From Solen grandis (lineage: Eukaryota > Mollusca > Bivalvia > Adapedonta > Solenidae): a stretch of DNA of 64,000 nt. Positions within the stretch are counted from its first letter, which is position 1, and every line of letters starts with the position of its first letter. The stretch spans positions 85,216,322 through 85,280,321 of the forward strand of contig CM037778.1 of assembly GCA_021229015.1 (NCBI GenBank), written 5' to 3'. The position numbers and the translations under genes were made by a program. Positions 12,522-22,614 of the stretch are shown one piece after another. Under the pieces are notes generated by a model. The model had not been told where the DNA came from and ran no database searches. It was given only the letters and a program-made list of their open reading frames with translations.

Positions 12522-12677
12522 AAATTGTTTGTTTTGGCAAAAGATGTATAATGTTCTTCGTGAATATAAAAAGATGCATTTTCACTTCGCTTCGCTTCGC
12601 AACTCGTGAAAAAAATCACTTTTTTATTTTCACTCATTGAAATTATTAATCGATCTTACACCAAAAACAAACAATTA
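12522..12677. mobile_element. Short palindromic MITE-like element
   Basis: AATTGTTTGTTTTGG at about 12523-12537 is mirrored by CCAAAAACAAACAATT at 12661-12676. Inner arms (GTGAATATAAAAAG and TTTTTATTTTCAC) also pair. A (TTCGC)3 motif sits near the centre. Confidence 0.6.
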
Positions 12678-12679
12678 TC

Positions 12680-13370
12680 CTCCATGTAAATCTAAATTCG
12701 CAGCTTCAAGTCCGTTATGACGATCATTGTTTAATCTTTAGAGAGAGTCTCTAAAGTAGTGTATATTTATTTTCTTTTATTTCATTTCATTTCATTTTCA
12801 TTTTTATTTATTTATCATTAAAAGCAAATGAAAGACATGGCGATGTTTAGAATTTTCTAAAACAAGCTTTTTTTTAATTATTTCTCTACTTAAGAAAAAA
12901 GAGGGGAAAAATACGTGATATGTTTACATTTGAACACTTGTTTATATAACTAACCGATGTATGACTGCGCGTGCTCAGGGAAATTGCTCCTGAAAATGAG
13001 ATAAATTGCTCATTTCCCCTTGTCTTGTACATTACACCTCGTTTGTTTCTATTTCGATTTGGCAATTTTTTCCTATTCTTCCGATAAAGTGAATAATTCC
13101 CTGTCGAAAACACACCATGCTACCAAAATAGTTTTAAATTGGGGTCTACTTTTGAGCCAGTGTCATTTCCCTCTGAAGAAAATGTATTGGCATAAGATTA
13201 CGTCATTAAAATCTAGAAGCAATATCTCATACCCTCATAACCCTCAATATATACCACCTATGCTGGAAGATTTACGCATAAACGATACTGATCTTAAAAA
13301 AAATAAAAATAAATAAATAAATCAAACTATTGCTTAAAACGTAGAATTATTTAGCCATCGATTTGAAACA
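12680..13370. other. No gene seen
   Basis: AT-rich. Overlapping frames of 75 and 98 codons on opposite strands near 12886-13316 have no domain. Confidence 0.5.
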
Positions 13371-13375
13371 CATCG

Positions 13376-13680
13376 TCGGATACCCAGTGCTGCCGACGTG
13401 AGGTACTTGGCTAGCACTTTATCGTAATAGGATATTCATAAAGGGTACATAGACCAATCAAAATGCTGCTTACACAAATAAGTACTCTTCAGTTGGAGAT
13501 CTAAAATCTTTAAGTCGAAAAAGGTTTGTCTAAGTGCCGTAAGTACGAGAGTTTCTATTGGTCCAAGGATCCCCACAACTTAGTGGGCTGCGAAAACGAG
13601 CAAATGCTAACTAATAATCCCACGGGTGATGCATGAAGTAACGGTATGAGCGCTCGTGGGTTTCCGACGCTGATTACAAC
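13376..13680 (+). repeat. Dispersed repeat, copy 1 (pairs with 21378-21630)
   Basis: Shared with 21378-21630 in the same orientation: TCGGATACC, GTGAG(G/A)TACTTG, CTAGCACTTTATCGT, GACCAATCAAAA, AGTACTCTTCAGT, then after a diverged segment AACGAGCAAA, ATCCCACGG, GGAGTAACGG-like and GGGTTTCCGA. The copies differ by indels. Element class unknown. Confidence 0.75.
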
Positions 13681-13866
13681 ATAGCCAATGAAATAAAGTT
13701 TTGACATCGGGTCACTTTGGTGACCATGAGGCTGTCCTTTACCCCTAACACCATAAATACATGTAATATCATCATTGCGTGTTATTTATATGGCTACATA
13801 AAATCTAGATTCTATTTGGCAATATATCTGAGAGCGGCTATCCAAAACCATGCCTATTTCTAAATA

Positions 13867-14040
13867 CAGTCAACTCTCTTTACAACGGCGGAGTTTATTT
13901 CAGTGAATTTTGCTGTTATAAAGAAATTGCCGGTGTAAAGAATAGAGACATAGAAGGATTATGCACTTTAGTTTTCAAGACAAATGCTGTTACAAAGAGG
14001 TGGCTGTTGTAATGAATGCCGTTGTAAAGAGGAATTCATA
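13867..14040. mobile_element. CAGT-ended MITE, divergent subfamily
   Basis: The left end is TA then CAGTCAACTCTCTTTACAAC. The right part repeats inverted GTTGTAAAGAGG, with GTTACAAAGAGGTGGC and GTTGTAATGAATGCC inside. Terminal bases match the neighbouring CAGT MITEs although the interior differs. The right boundary is approximate. Confidence 0.6.
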
Positions 14041-14139
14041 TTCCTAGTTCCAACACGAGATCATTTATTTTCCATGAAACTAAATTTATAATAATTTCGT
14101 TGTAAACAAATTATAACTTTTAGTTCTATGTCTATGGGG

Positions 14140-14292
14140 AAGTTCTTAAAACTTATACAAATCCCTCTCGACTGTTCCTGGAATGGACAAGTACTTTGCG
14201 ACTGAGAAGTTCATGAAATTCCTTGACCGCAACAGAGTTCGAACCCACAACATTCGGATCCGCAGTCGAGTATGTTACCACTGGTCATGACG
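14140..14292 (-). mobile_element. SINE-C copy
   Basis: The minus strand reads a tRNA-like head with CCAGTGGTAACATACTCGAC and box B GTGGGTTCGAACTC, then a body ending in CAAAGTACTTGTCCATTCC. The 78-codon plus frame at 14223-14459 overlaps it. Confidence 0.8.
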
Positions 14293-14299
14293 CCTTGAA

Positions 14300-15085
14300 T
14301 AGAACTTTTACACGAAACATTATCGGATTAACGTCAATCACACTTTGGAACTTTAATACAAGGTTTCTCAACAACCCACGTTCAAAGCAGTCCAGGGATT
14401 CCTCTGTTCAAACTTTGAATAAAGCAGGAAAAACATTATCACCAGAGAGACTACTTTAGCATTAGATCCTTTAATGTATGTCTAGGCTGAAATGAGAAAA
14501 TTTTGGTATTTTCTGACAGAAACGACAATAAATCTGCGACGGATTGGATGAAATCAATAGTTTTCGAGGAATATAAGGTGTATTTTTGTTTTTACCTTGC
14601 AATATGTGCAATTCGATGCGTCTATACATGAATTATGAATAATTACTTCGAACCAATTTAAGTCTCTTGAACTGACTGATTCATTATTTATATCGGAATC
14701 AACGGGAAACAAAATTCTAGTTTAGAGGTGTTCTTAAGTGCGAATTTTGTCTCTTCCACTGGGCTAAGCTACGAAAAAGATATTAAACTTGATAAATAAT
14801 GAAATGTCATAAAACAGACATATAAGGCTGAGAGTGTTTTCTTTTAGTACTTGTCAGCCAATATTTATTGTTTGACTTGACTTGACTATTTGAGTTTACC
14901 GTCACTTCGACAGTATTTCAGTCACATATTTATTGTTTGATTTATATCTTTTGTCTGCCATGATTCTGCAGTGCTTAATCCATCTTTTTATGTTAATAAA
15001 ATTCTAAATAGGATTATATATACTTGATTACTGTTTTTGGTTTTTATTTATCGTGAATTTTGTAAACATGTGACATATATAACAT
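14300..15085. other. No gene seen
   Basis: AT-rich DNA without recognised elements. Confidence 0.5.
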
Positions 15086-15089
15086 ACTG

Positions 15090-15600
15090 TCCAACCGAAA
15101 TTTTCATAATGATACAATTCCCGTGAAAAAAAAATAACATTAACAAATTGTAGACTTAAGCAACTGGTACATAAACTGCAAATATATGTTGTAAAATAAC
15201 AGATAAAGCATTTAAAATGTTGACACAATTACGCAATTTAGTGTTTTGTATAGATTTCATAATCCTCGATTACATTTTGCATTGGTTAGTATTCCCGAAG
15301 ACGGTCCGTAATCGGAAATAATTTGCATTTGAAAACCCGTCGCCTAATTACAATTTGTTTATCTGCTACGTCATCAATTTATATATTTGCAAATCGTTAA
15401 TGGAGTCAATGTCTATGGATAACGTCAGAAAATTGACAAAGCTATGCGGGATATGCAAATCAGCTAATTTTAAAAACAATTTAATGAAATTTATTCAAAT
15501 ATTTTTTCTTATTTATGCATTCTAATGTTTTCGTCAACGAGTATATACAGGTTGCATCTCTTAACAAATCTGTAAGACAGACTTTGCTTTTTATTAGAAG
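15090..15600 (+). repeat. Dispersed repeat, copy 2 (pairs with 4385-4850)
   Basis: Landmarks are as for the first copy. This copy carries additional sequence at about 15440-15510 and is followed directly by a SINE-A. Confidence 0.75.
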
Positions 15601-15604
15601 AATA

Positions 15605-15853
15605 TACACTGTCTGACTGCGATATCACGCCGTAGACTAGTGGCATGAAACCAAACATACTCATAGTATCCTGACACTTGGCCAACCAGTTGTGGGACTA
15701 CATTTTGTCCGAGAAATAGGGAAGGTAATATCAAATAACTGTTTATTGACAGAGTGACCAGGTGAGAAAAGTGTGCAGACCGAGACTCGAATTCAGGACT
15801 AATCACTAACAGGGCGAGTACCGGATGCGCTACAATGTACCAGTCCGCTTGCA
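15605..15853 (-). mobile_element. SINE-A body joined to a different tRNA-like head
   Basis: 15605-15690 matches the SINE-A body on the minus strand (ATCACGCCGTAGAC, TATCCTGACA, GGCCAACCAGT). The remainder up to 15853 departs from SINE-A and reads, on minus, a tRNA-like block with GTAGCGCATCCGG and AATTCGAGTC. It is either a chimaeric SINE or two adjacent insertions. Confidence 0.6.
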
Positions 15854-16114
15854 CACATCTCTTTACTTAAAGGCCGGTACCAGATATTGGATATGTAACA
15901 TGGCATACAAGTTCACGAGAAATATGATCATTATAACAGCAAACGACCCGATGGTTTGAATTCGAACTCCTGTCTTATAACCATAATGAGATAAGCTTGA
16001 ATTTACTAATATACTAAATCGATCTATGTTGAAACAAACTAAATGTATAATTCATAATCGATCAAGCATTTTGAGGTTTAGTCTTAGACAAAGATAAACC
16101 AAGAAATGTAAATT

Positions 16115-16261
16115 CAGTCAAACCTGTCTTAAGCGGTCAGTCAAATGACTGCTTAATAGAGGTGGTCGCTAAAAGAAGATGTAAATATAACAAAATGCTA
16201 GTGTAGTAATATCAAAACTGACAGGTATATGCAGGTTGACCGCTTAATACAGGTTCAATTG
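16115..16261. mobile_element. CAGT-ended, TA-flanked MITE (core family)
   Basis: The left end is CAGTCAAACCTGTCTTAAGC and the right end is the inverted GCTTAATACAGGTTCAATTG followed by TA. Inner arms AATAGAGGTGGTCGCTAA and GCAGGTTGACCGC belong to the same family as the copies at 17289, 17565 and 18221. TA flanks and CAGT ends fit a Tc1/mariner-mobilised element (inference). Confidence 0.8.
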
Positions 16262-16264
16262 TAT

Positions 16265-16920
16265 ACTAAACCGTAGGGTCCACGCCTATTTACACAGATC
16301 TTACTTAAACTATCAACAATATCACGTTAGTATGTTGTTGTTATTTCTTAGGCTCCTTATCTGTCGTGTCGCAACATCAAAAGATGTACCAGACAAGTCA
16401 TTACTTAGCGGATATCTAATAACTTGCAGATGGTGGTGTTTACAGGGAAAAACAAGGCAGAATTTCTAAGAATCTTCAGAAGTGTTCGTAAGAAAATATT
16501 CCATTTCGCAGGCTTTTTCTCATCAATTAGTCTATTCGGAAAGAAATGCGCTTGGAGGAGTTACGAAAAAGTATGGCGTATCTCTCAGTCAAGAAGGTTA
16601 AAAGTCTGTTGTGCATACTTCACTCCCCTTAGCAATTTTTAGTCAAGGTTGACTGTCTTTATACTAAGAGAATAACACGGATGATTTTGAAGAAGCATAG
16701 TTGCAAGTGTTTATTCGTTCAGGATATTGGCTTTGTAATTGTTGTTTTGTAACTAATGTGTCACTATGGCAGCGCGACTAGTAATCAAATACAGGTTGAA
16801 GACCCAGATTGCAAAGGTAAACCTGGTTGAAACTTTAGACTACTGCAAAAATTCGAATGATCATGCCGGGATTCTACTCAACGAAAAAAAATATAAATAC
16901 CAACTCAATATTGAGGATAA
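16265..16920. other. No gene supported
   Basis: A 72-codon plus frame (16424-16642) has a basic composition and no recognised domain. Otherwise AT-rich DNA. Confidence 0.4.
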
Positions 16921-16924
16921 TTAG

Positions 16925-17030
16925 GGCGCTCTCCAGTGGAAACGTACGAAAGTTGTTGGTTTGAAACTCATTTAGGGGGGTTTTTCATAACCTTCCCAGG
17001 CGCAAAATACTGGTCTAATCCAGGGTTTGT
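16925..17030 (+). mobile_element. SINE-C copy, partial
   Basis: It reads CTCCAGTGGAAACGTACG, TTGTTGGTTTGAAACTC and CCTTCCCAGGCGCAAAATAC in SINE-C order. Confidence 0.7.
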
Positions 17031-17288
17031 TTTATGAAATCTTTTAAATTTCGTAAGACAATAATTTCGAGTTGATCCTCGCATATCAACCCTCACGAAA
17101 ACTGTTCATTTCATAGAGCCCACGTTTCCTACGTTTCCTAGGACACTAACCCACGAATAAATGTACAGACGAAATGCCTTTATGTATATGATCAACGAAA
17201 TTTGAAATCAACGAATATTAATTATTTAACAGCGTAAGTTGCAAGCATATGTTTCCCACTCAATGTAAAAAATAATAAATTTAAATTA

Positions 17289-17460
17289 CAGTTGAACCTG
17301 TATCAGGCGGCCAACCTGCATTCAGCGGTCAGTTTTTATATAAGCAAACTAGCATTTTGCTATAAATGTAATCATCATTAAGCGTCCACCTCTATTGAGT
17401 GGTCACTTTCTATTGATACGTTGACTGACCGCTTAAGACAGGTTTGGCTGTAAAATGGTT
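17289..17460. mobile_element. CAGT-ended, TA-flanked MITE (core family)
   Basis: CAGTTGAACCTGTATCAGGC at the left and GCTTAAGACAGGTTTGGCTG at the right, with TA immediately outside both ends. 172 bp, no coding capacity. Confidence 0.85.
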
Positions 17461-17504
17461 GTCAAGAATGTTTATCCTTATGTTTTTCTAAATGATATAT
17501 AAAC

Positions 17505-17820
17505 CTTTTAACCGCAATGAACAAGATGTGCGTGCACTAAGAGCACCCGCCTCATTACTGATATAGGAACCTGTATTAGCGGCCACCTGTATAATGCGGT
17601 CAAGATGCATTTATCGCGGTCAGTTTCAAGATCACCAAACTTTAGCATTTTTATATATTTAACCCTCATTTAACGACCGCCTCTGCTAAGCGATCTCTTT
17701 CTCTCGCTTCCTTGGCTGACCGCTTGGACAGGTTTGACTGTAATATCAGAACCATTTAACCCCACCGAATCCGATGGGCGTGTACTAAGAGCACCCGCCT
17801 CATAACTGATATAGGAATAT
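17505..17820 (+). repeat. Direct repeat of about 65 bp flanking a MITE
   Basis: 17505-17567 and 17752-17820 share ACTAAGAGCACCCGCCTCAT, CTGATATAGGAA and a TTTAACC start. Between them lies the MITE at 17565-17740, so the arrangement is flank-MITE-flank. It looks like a local duplication of a MITE junction. Confidence 0.7.
17565..17740. mobile_element. CAGT-type MITE, left end eroded
   Basis: It begins GGAACCTGTATTAGCGGCCA, the family start lacking CAGTT, and ends GACAGGTTTGACTG followed by TA. Inner arms AACGACCGCCTCTGCTAAGC are typical of the family. Confidence 0.75.
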
Positions 17821-18220
17821 ATATAGAAGATTGAAACATTTCTGCAAAGGAACGGCTGTTTATAAAAAAGCTATGTAAACTCCCCAACGTTCAGTTTATA
17901 TTGTGATATTGGCGACCAAAAAGTGTAATACAGAATGAAACTTTGATATCTTCAAAAACAATTTCTCGTTTATCAGTATTATTGACCATTACCCTCTGTC
18001 ATTAAATAAACCACTAGAGTAACTAGAAACGAGGCTGGCAGCTTTCTTAGTTGAGGATAGAGGGCGTGGCAGGTCACTACTATATAGAAATACCGAGGTA
18101 TTTCGAGGTCGGTCCGAATGGGAGATACAAAAACCTCGGGAAAACGCATAAACGAGAGAACATGACTGTAAATTTAGATTCATGTGAAGTAAATGAGATT
18201 GTTCTGGGACTTGGGATATA

Positions 18221-18405
18221 CAGTAAAACCTGTCTTAAGCGGCCAGTCGGGTGAACAATAGAAAGTGACCGCTTAATAGAGATGACTGCTAAATGAGGGT
18301 TTAACATATTCCAAAATGTTTGTTTAATATTTTATTAATATTAAATTGACCGTTAAATGCGGGTTGACCGCCTAATACAGATGGCCGCTAACACAGGTTC
18401 AACTG
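18221..18405. mobile_element. CAGT-ended, TA-flanked MITE (core family)
   Basis: CAGTAAAACCTGTCTTAAGC at the left, CACAGGTTCAACTG at the right, TA on both sides. Short frames at 18051-18307 overlap it and are not genes. Confidence 0.85.
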
Positions 18406-18409
18406 TATC

Positions 18410-19010
18410 TCGAATTAGACACATGGCATTAAGTTTGACACCTTTTTAATATATATTAGCAAAAATTGTTAATAGTATGTTTGTTTCACCGTGGCACGCG
18501 CTATTCCTGTCGCGATTACTTCACGATCAACACACGTTGCCCAAAGCACCCTGGGAAATCATTTTCGACTCTATACCGGTGTTAATAGCGTGGCCTGCAT
18601 CAATTAGTCTGTTTCCATGTCAACCAATAATTAAAAGCTTTGATTAAAGGGTTTCGATCCGTCGCATTGGGCAAGTAAATTTTTCTGTAATGAAAATGAT
18701 GAAAGCAAAAAAAAAAAAAAAAAAAAAGAACTCAAAGAACTCAATGTCCCCCTTTTCGACACATTGATTTTTGTGTCATTAATAATAACAACCATAGTTA
18801 CACGTAAAATTAGATTAATTTTCGCCACATACGTTTTATTTTTTACCTATATGTACATGTATCATGAATTAGCGATGATTCTAGTTGACTGACAGCCCCT
18901 AGAGTTACTTAGTTTCGATAGTTCTTTTCATCTAATTGTGTGTGTGTGTGTGTGTGTGTTTGAGGCGGGGGGGGGGGGGGACACCTTCGCTTTTTCATTA
19001 ATCCCCTTCC
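18410..19010. other. No gene seen; homopolymer and TG runs
   Basis: A poly-A run at about 18708-18727, a TG run at about 18939-18960 and a G run at about 18967-18980. Nothing else recognised. Confidence 0.6.
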
Positions 19011-19014
19011 ATTG

Positions 19015-19420
19015 TAACCTGAGGGGACTACAGGTTTGCCCTCCGTCCGTCTGTCCGTCAGTCAGTCCGTCCGTGCGAAAAAACTGGATCCCATAATAAC
19101 TCAAAAAGTACTGATTATATTTCTATGAAACTTGAAATATTGATAGATAGTTGTATGGATATTATGCACGTCTTTTTTTAATCTTCCTAGGTTGGAAATT
19201 CTGGTTGCTATGACAACAAATAGACTTAAAATATGGCAAATAAAGTAATATATTATGATAACTCAAAAAGTACTGAAGATATTTTTATGAAACTTGAAAT
19301 ATGGATAGATGGTTGTATGGAGATTATGCACGCTGACATACTTCTTCATAAGACAAGGGACATAATCCTGAAAGCGATACTTTTAGAAGTTATGCCCCCT
19401 TTAAAGTTATAATGATAGTG
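19015..19420 (+). repeat. Mollusc-type dispersed repeat with two about 160-bp subrepeats
   Basis: It starts with a GTCC-rich run (CCGTCCGTCTGTCCGTCAGT), then two similar units about 160 bp apart at roughly 19097-19171 and 19257-19331, each with AACTCAAAAAGTACTGA, ATGAAACTTGAAATAT and TTATGCACG. Related in style to the element at 61270-61677. Mobilising class not determined. Confidence 0.7.
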
Positions 19421-19671
19421 GTTGCCCTTTACCAAAAAACATTAACACCACATGCAGTGTTCTTATTTTTTCTTTTTCTTCTGACCAAAATTCTGGTTGC
19501 TTTGGTAATGGGAAAATTATGTACCTCACCGGTAGGGGACTCATGTGTTGCCTGGAACACCAGTATTTGGTTACAAAGTTATTCTGGTCGTGTCTGTTCA
19601 AATATCTGGTACTGTCTAACTATTGTTCGTCGATTGAGGACAAGTTCTTACAGCTTATGCTGATCTCTCTC

Positions 19672-19788
19672 AAAGGTTCAAGAGTTGGACCAGTACTTTG
19701 CGCCTGGAAGGGTCATGCTATAATTATGTATGCTTTGAACAGGTTTCGAACCCTTAAACTTTGAAGTCATTCATGTTACCACCATATT
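19672..19788 (-). mobile_element. SINE-C copy
   Basis: The plus strand reads TTGGACCAGTACTTTGCGCC, GGGTCATG and GTTTCGAACCC, the reverse of the SINE-C order. It abuts the TTAA MITE that follows. Confidence 0.75.
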
Positions 19789-19796
19789 GTTAACCC

Positions 19797-20003
19797 TTAA
19801 GTTCAGGTAACTCATACATCATTAAATTAAAATCATGACTTTCAAATGCTTAGTAAATAGACTTCAGTACAGATGCAAACATCCATTGAATTTGAGTTAT
19901 TTTCTCTTTTGCTCTTGTCTATGAGGGGTTGCATTTACTATAAAATTCCCATGATCACTTGATGGTCCATGATCACAATTTCCTGATGGATGAATGACCT
20001 TAA
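19797..20003. mobile_element. TTAA-flanked palindromic MITE, copy 2 of 4
   Basis: TTAA at both ends, with GGTAACTCATACATCATTAA at the left and CTGATGGATGAATGACC at the right. The interior TTGCATTTACTATAAAATTC is the reverse complement of the GTAAATGCAAG block in the copies at 31397 and 58810, so this copy lies in the opposite orientation. Confidence 0.8.
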
Positions 20004-20231
20004 TAAAGACCATACCTACATCAGATAGATCTGTCCAAGAGCTGTCTTATCAGGGTCTCCTCTGCTCTGTTTATTCTTGCAATATTTTCAGATGAAATTC
20101 AACACACAGAAACGTCTATTGCTTCATAAAATTAAACCATTTTACGATAAGTAAATTGTTATACCTCAAGACATTACTCGTACATTTGTACATGAATAAT
20201 CTATAGGTAAATGTTTAACCTGCACTGTTTA

Positions 20232-20489
20232 TAACCTGTATTAAGCGGCCAAGAGGGTACTGTAAGTCTGTACAAAACGAAACGATTATTTCTTAGAGGG
20301 TACAATGGAACACCTCAGCAGCATCTGCCGAAGTCACAAAAAAAAAGCGTTGCAGCTGAGAGGTGTTGCTGTACAGAGGTGTTGCTGTACAAAGGTATCG
20401 CTTAGCCTAGATAAACTTGTAGGGGAATAAAACTGGCACTTCTAAGAGGAAGCCGCTGTCCAGAGATGCCATTGTAGGAGGTTTAACTG
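20232..20489. mobile_element. MITE scrap plus third CAGT-ended MITE subfamily
   Basis: 20232-20254 is an end of the core CAGT family (AACCTGTATTAAGCGGCC). 20303-20489 is a distinct element whose right end GAGGTTTAACTG is followed by TA and whose left end CAATGGAACACCTC is partly complementary to it. It contains a tandem GAGGTGTTGCTGTACA motif. Confidence 0.55.
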
Positions 20490-20499
20490 TATATCTGCT

Positions 20500-21370
20500 T
20501 TATTATATTTCTTTTTTAATTTTGATATAATAAATGTATGTGGCACCACTTTTCCACGTAAATAAGCTGTTTTCTTTCAGAAAATATAGGATTTCTATAA
20601 TTTTCAAATATACAAAGTTTGAATTGAATTTACTGTTTTCGATGATTATCGTAGACGACACTTTGTCTTAGAAACAAAATAAGTAAATAAATTTATTGAT
20701 TAACATATAAAATTCACTGAAATCAAGATTAATCAAAGTATTTCAATGTATATCAGAATATCGAAGTAAACTCATAAAGAAGGGAAAAAAACAAGAAAAT
20801 GAATAATCTTAACACAAAAGTCTACATCGTTTTATCTCAAGATAACGTGATTTCGCGTGTCTAGTTTATTCACACGAAGTCTAGAAGTTCCAATTAAATC
20901 CCAGACTGCACTCGCAATGAGCAAATAAACCCTTTCCGGATTCCATTATATACAGACAGAAGATTAATGTGATTATTCTTTATGTGTAAAATCTATTTCT
21001 TTACGTAAAAGATAAAACTGGATTTAAAGTAGCTCAGTCACAGATGGTTATTGACTCAGACTTTGATTTAAAACTAGGTTTGTGTATAAAACCTTTATCA
21101 GAACCATTTACATACGCATGGTCACCCAGCAACATTCCGTGACTGTTAAAAAATTTGGTTGCCTCTCCATCACTCGTAATAGCGTTACGAACGGCATTAA
21201 ACCACTTTTAAATACTAGTGATTTTTTTTTTATTTCCGTGTGCCGACATTTGACTAATCATATTCACCCATTGCGCATTGATATTATTTCACTTCATAGT
21301 TTTACGAATTCGCTACCAGGCCGGGACTGCTGAAGACACCAATGTGATACAGCAGGCACTAGCTTCGGGG
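20500..21370. other. No gene seen
   Basis: AT-rich. Frames of 83 and 61 codons near 21082-21479 run into the repeat that follows. Confidence 0.5.
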
Positions 21371-21377
21371 TGCCAGC

Positions 21378-21630
21378 GTCGGATACCAGCGGTTGCCTAT
21401 CACATCTGTCACCCGTGAGATACTTGTCTAGCACTTTATCGTTATAAGAATATTCATAAGAGATACATTGACCAATCAAAACGCTGCTTAAACTAATGAG
21501 TACTCTTCAGTGCGAATAGTGGCGCGGATTTGCAAATAATCGATAACGAGCAAACACTTACTAATTATCCCACGGTCGATGTATGGAGTAACGGAATGAT
21601 CGCTCATGGGTTTCCGAGGGTAGAGTGCCA
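21378..21630 (+). repeat. Dispersed repeat, copy 2 (pairs with 13376-13680)
   Basis: Same landmark order as the first copy. The 113-codon frame at 21530-21871 begins within it and is therefore unlikely to be a gene. Confidence 0.75.
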
Positions 21631-22136
21631 TATTCTATATCCTGAACTACGCTTACGAAAACAGCGCTTTCCCTACACTTATCGCGATTTTTTTGGGTCA
21701 GGAAACAAAGAACGAGGAAGAGTTAAAATTTCTATTGAAAAACTTTTGATTTTTCGGGAAATGCGCATGCAACATGATGTAATTGTCATTCATAAGATCC
21801 TGTTATTTATTTCTCTTTTTTTTTTTTATTTTCGCCATAAAGATAAATATAATTATATACACCAGTATTGATAATTTAAAAAAAAAAAGACAGCTGTGAA
21901 AAGTTGTCAAGTGGAACAGAAATAGTTAAATATCCGAGAGTTTAGCTGATGGTAGCAGTGGTGTTGATTATGATGTGTTGTTAACGATGCTGATGTTAAA
22001 ATAATAAATAATTTCCTTGCTTACTACATTCTTATTACATTCTCACGTCCATATTTAGTAACAAGTTCCTGAAATTGCTATTTTCTTTTCAAAGCAATCC
22101 ATCTTTTATGCCAGCACGGAATGAGTGATGGCACAT

Positions 22137-22290
22137 TAATATGCTTGAATCTCTCTGTTTGAGACTTACCGGAACTTGAAAACAAATACGCGCACAATTT
22201 ATTGGCTAAGTGATAAAAATATGATGAATCATGACGACAATAATATGCTTAATCTCTCTGACAATTAGACTGTACCGGAAGTTGAAAAAA
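22137..22290 (+). repeat. Local direct repeat, period about 103 bp
   Basis: TAATATGCTTGAATCTCTCT...TACCGGAACTTGAAAA recurs as TAATATGCTTAATCTCTCTG...TACCGGAAGTTGAAAA. Two units only. Confidence 0.65.
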
Positions 22291-22525
22291 ATGTTTTGCA
22301 ACATGATGAGCATGTTGCGTGCCTTGTCTCTGATGTATTTATGTTTAAGCATTCTATCTAGGTTTATTTTCGATATAAATAGCATTTTGTTTGTATTCAA
22401 ATTTCACTACACCCTTTTTCTGTTGGAAATAATAATTTGCAAATAATGATTATCAGCACGCCGAAGTTGCTTCGATTTAAATAAAGTCCCTTCGACTTCA
22501 GTCGTTTGGGGTCGTTGCCTGTGTT

Positions 22526-22610
22526 AAGTGCTGCCCCACTGTAAAATAACACTGTCACATTATCCAAACCCCTCCTCAAACTACCCTTATATACTGAGCG
22601 CCATTCAAGA
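22526..22610 (-). mobile_element. SINE-A internal fragment
   Basis: AGTGCTGCCCCACTG, GTCACATTATCC and ACTACCCTTATATACTGAGC follow SINE-A minus-strand order with a deletion at the CCGGGCC block. Confidence 0.65.
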
Positions 22611-22614
22611 CGCG

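Noticed and set aside
21530..21871. 113-codon plus frame
   Set aside because: It starts inside a dispersed repeat whose other copy does not preserve the frame, and ends in an AT-rich tail.
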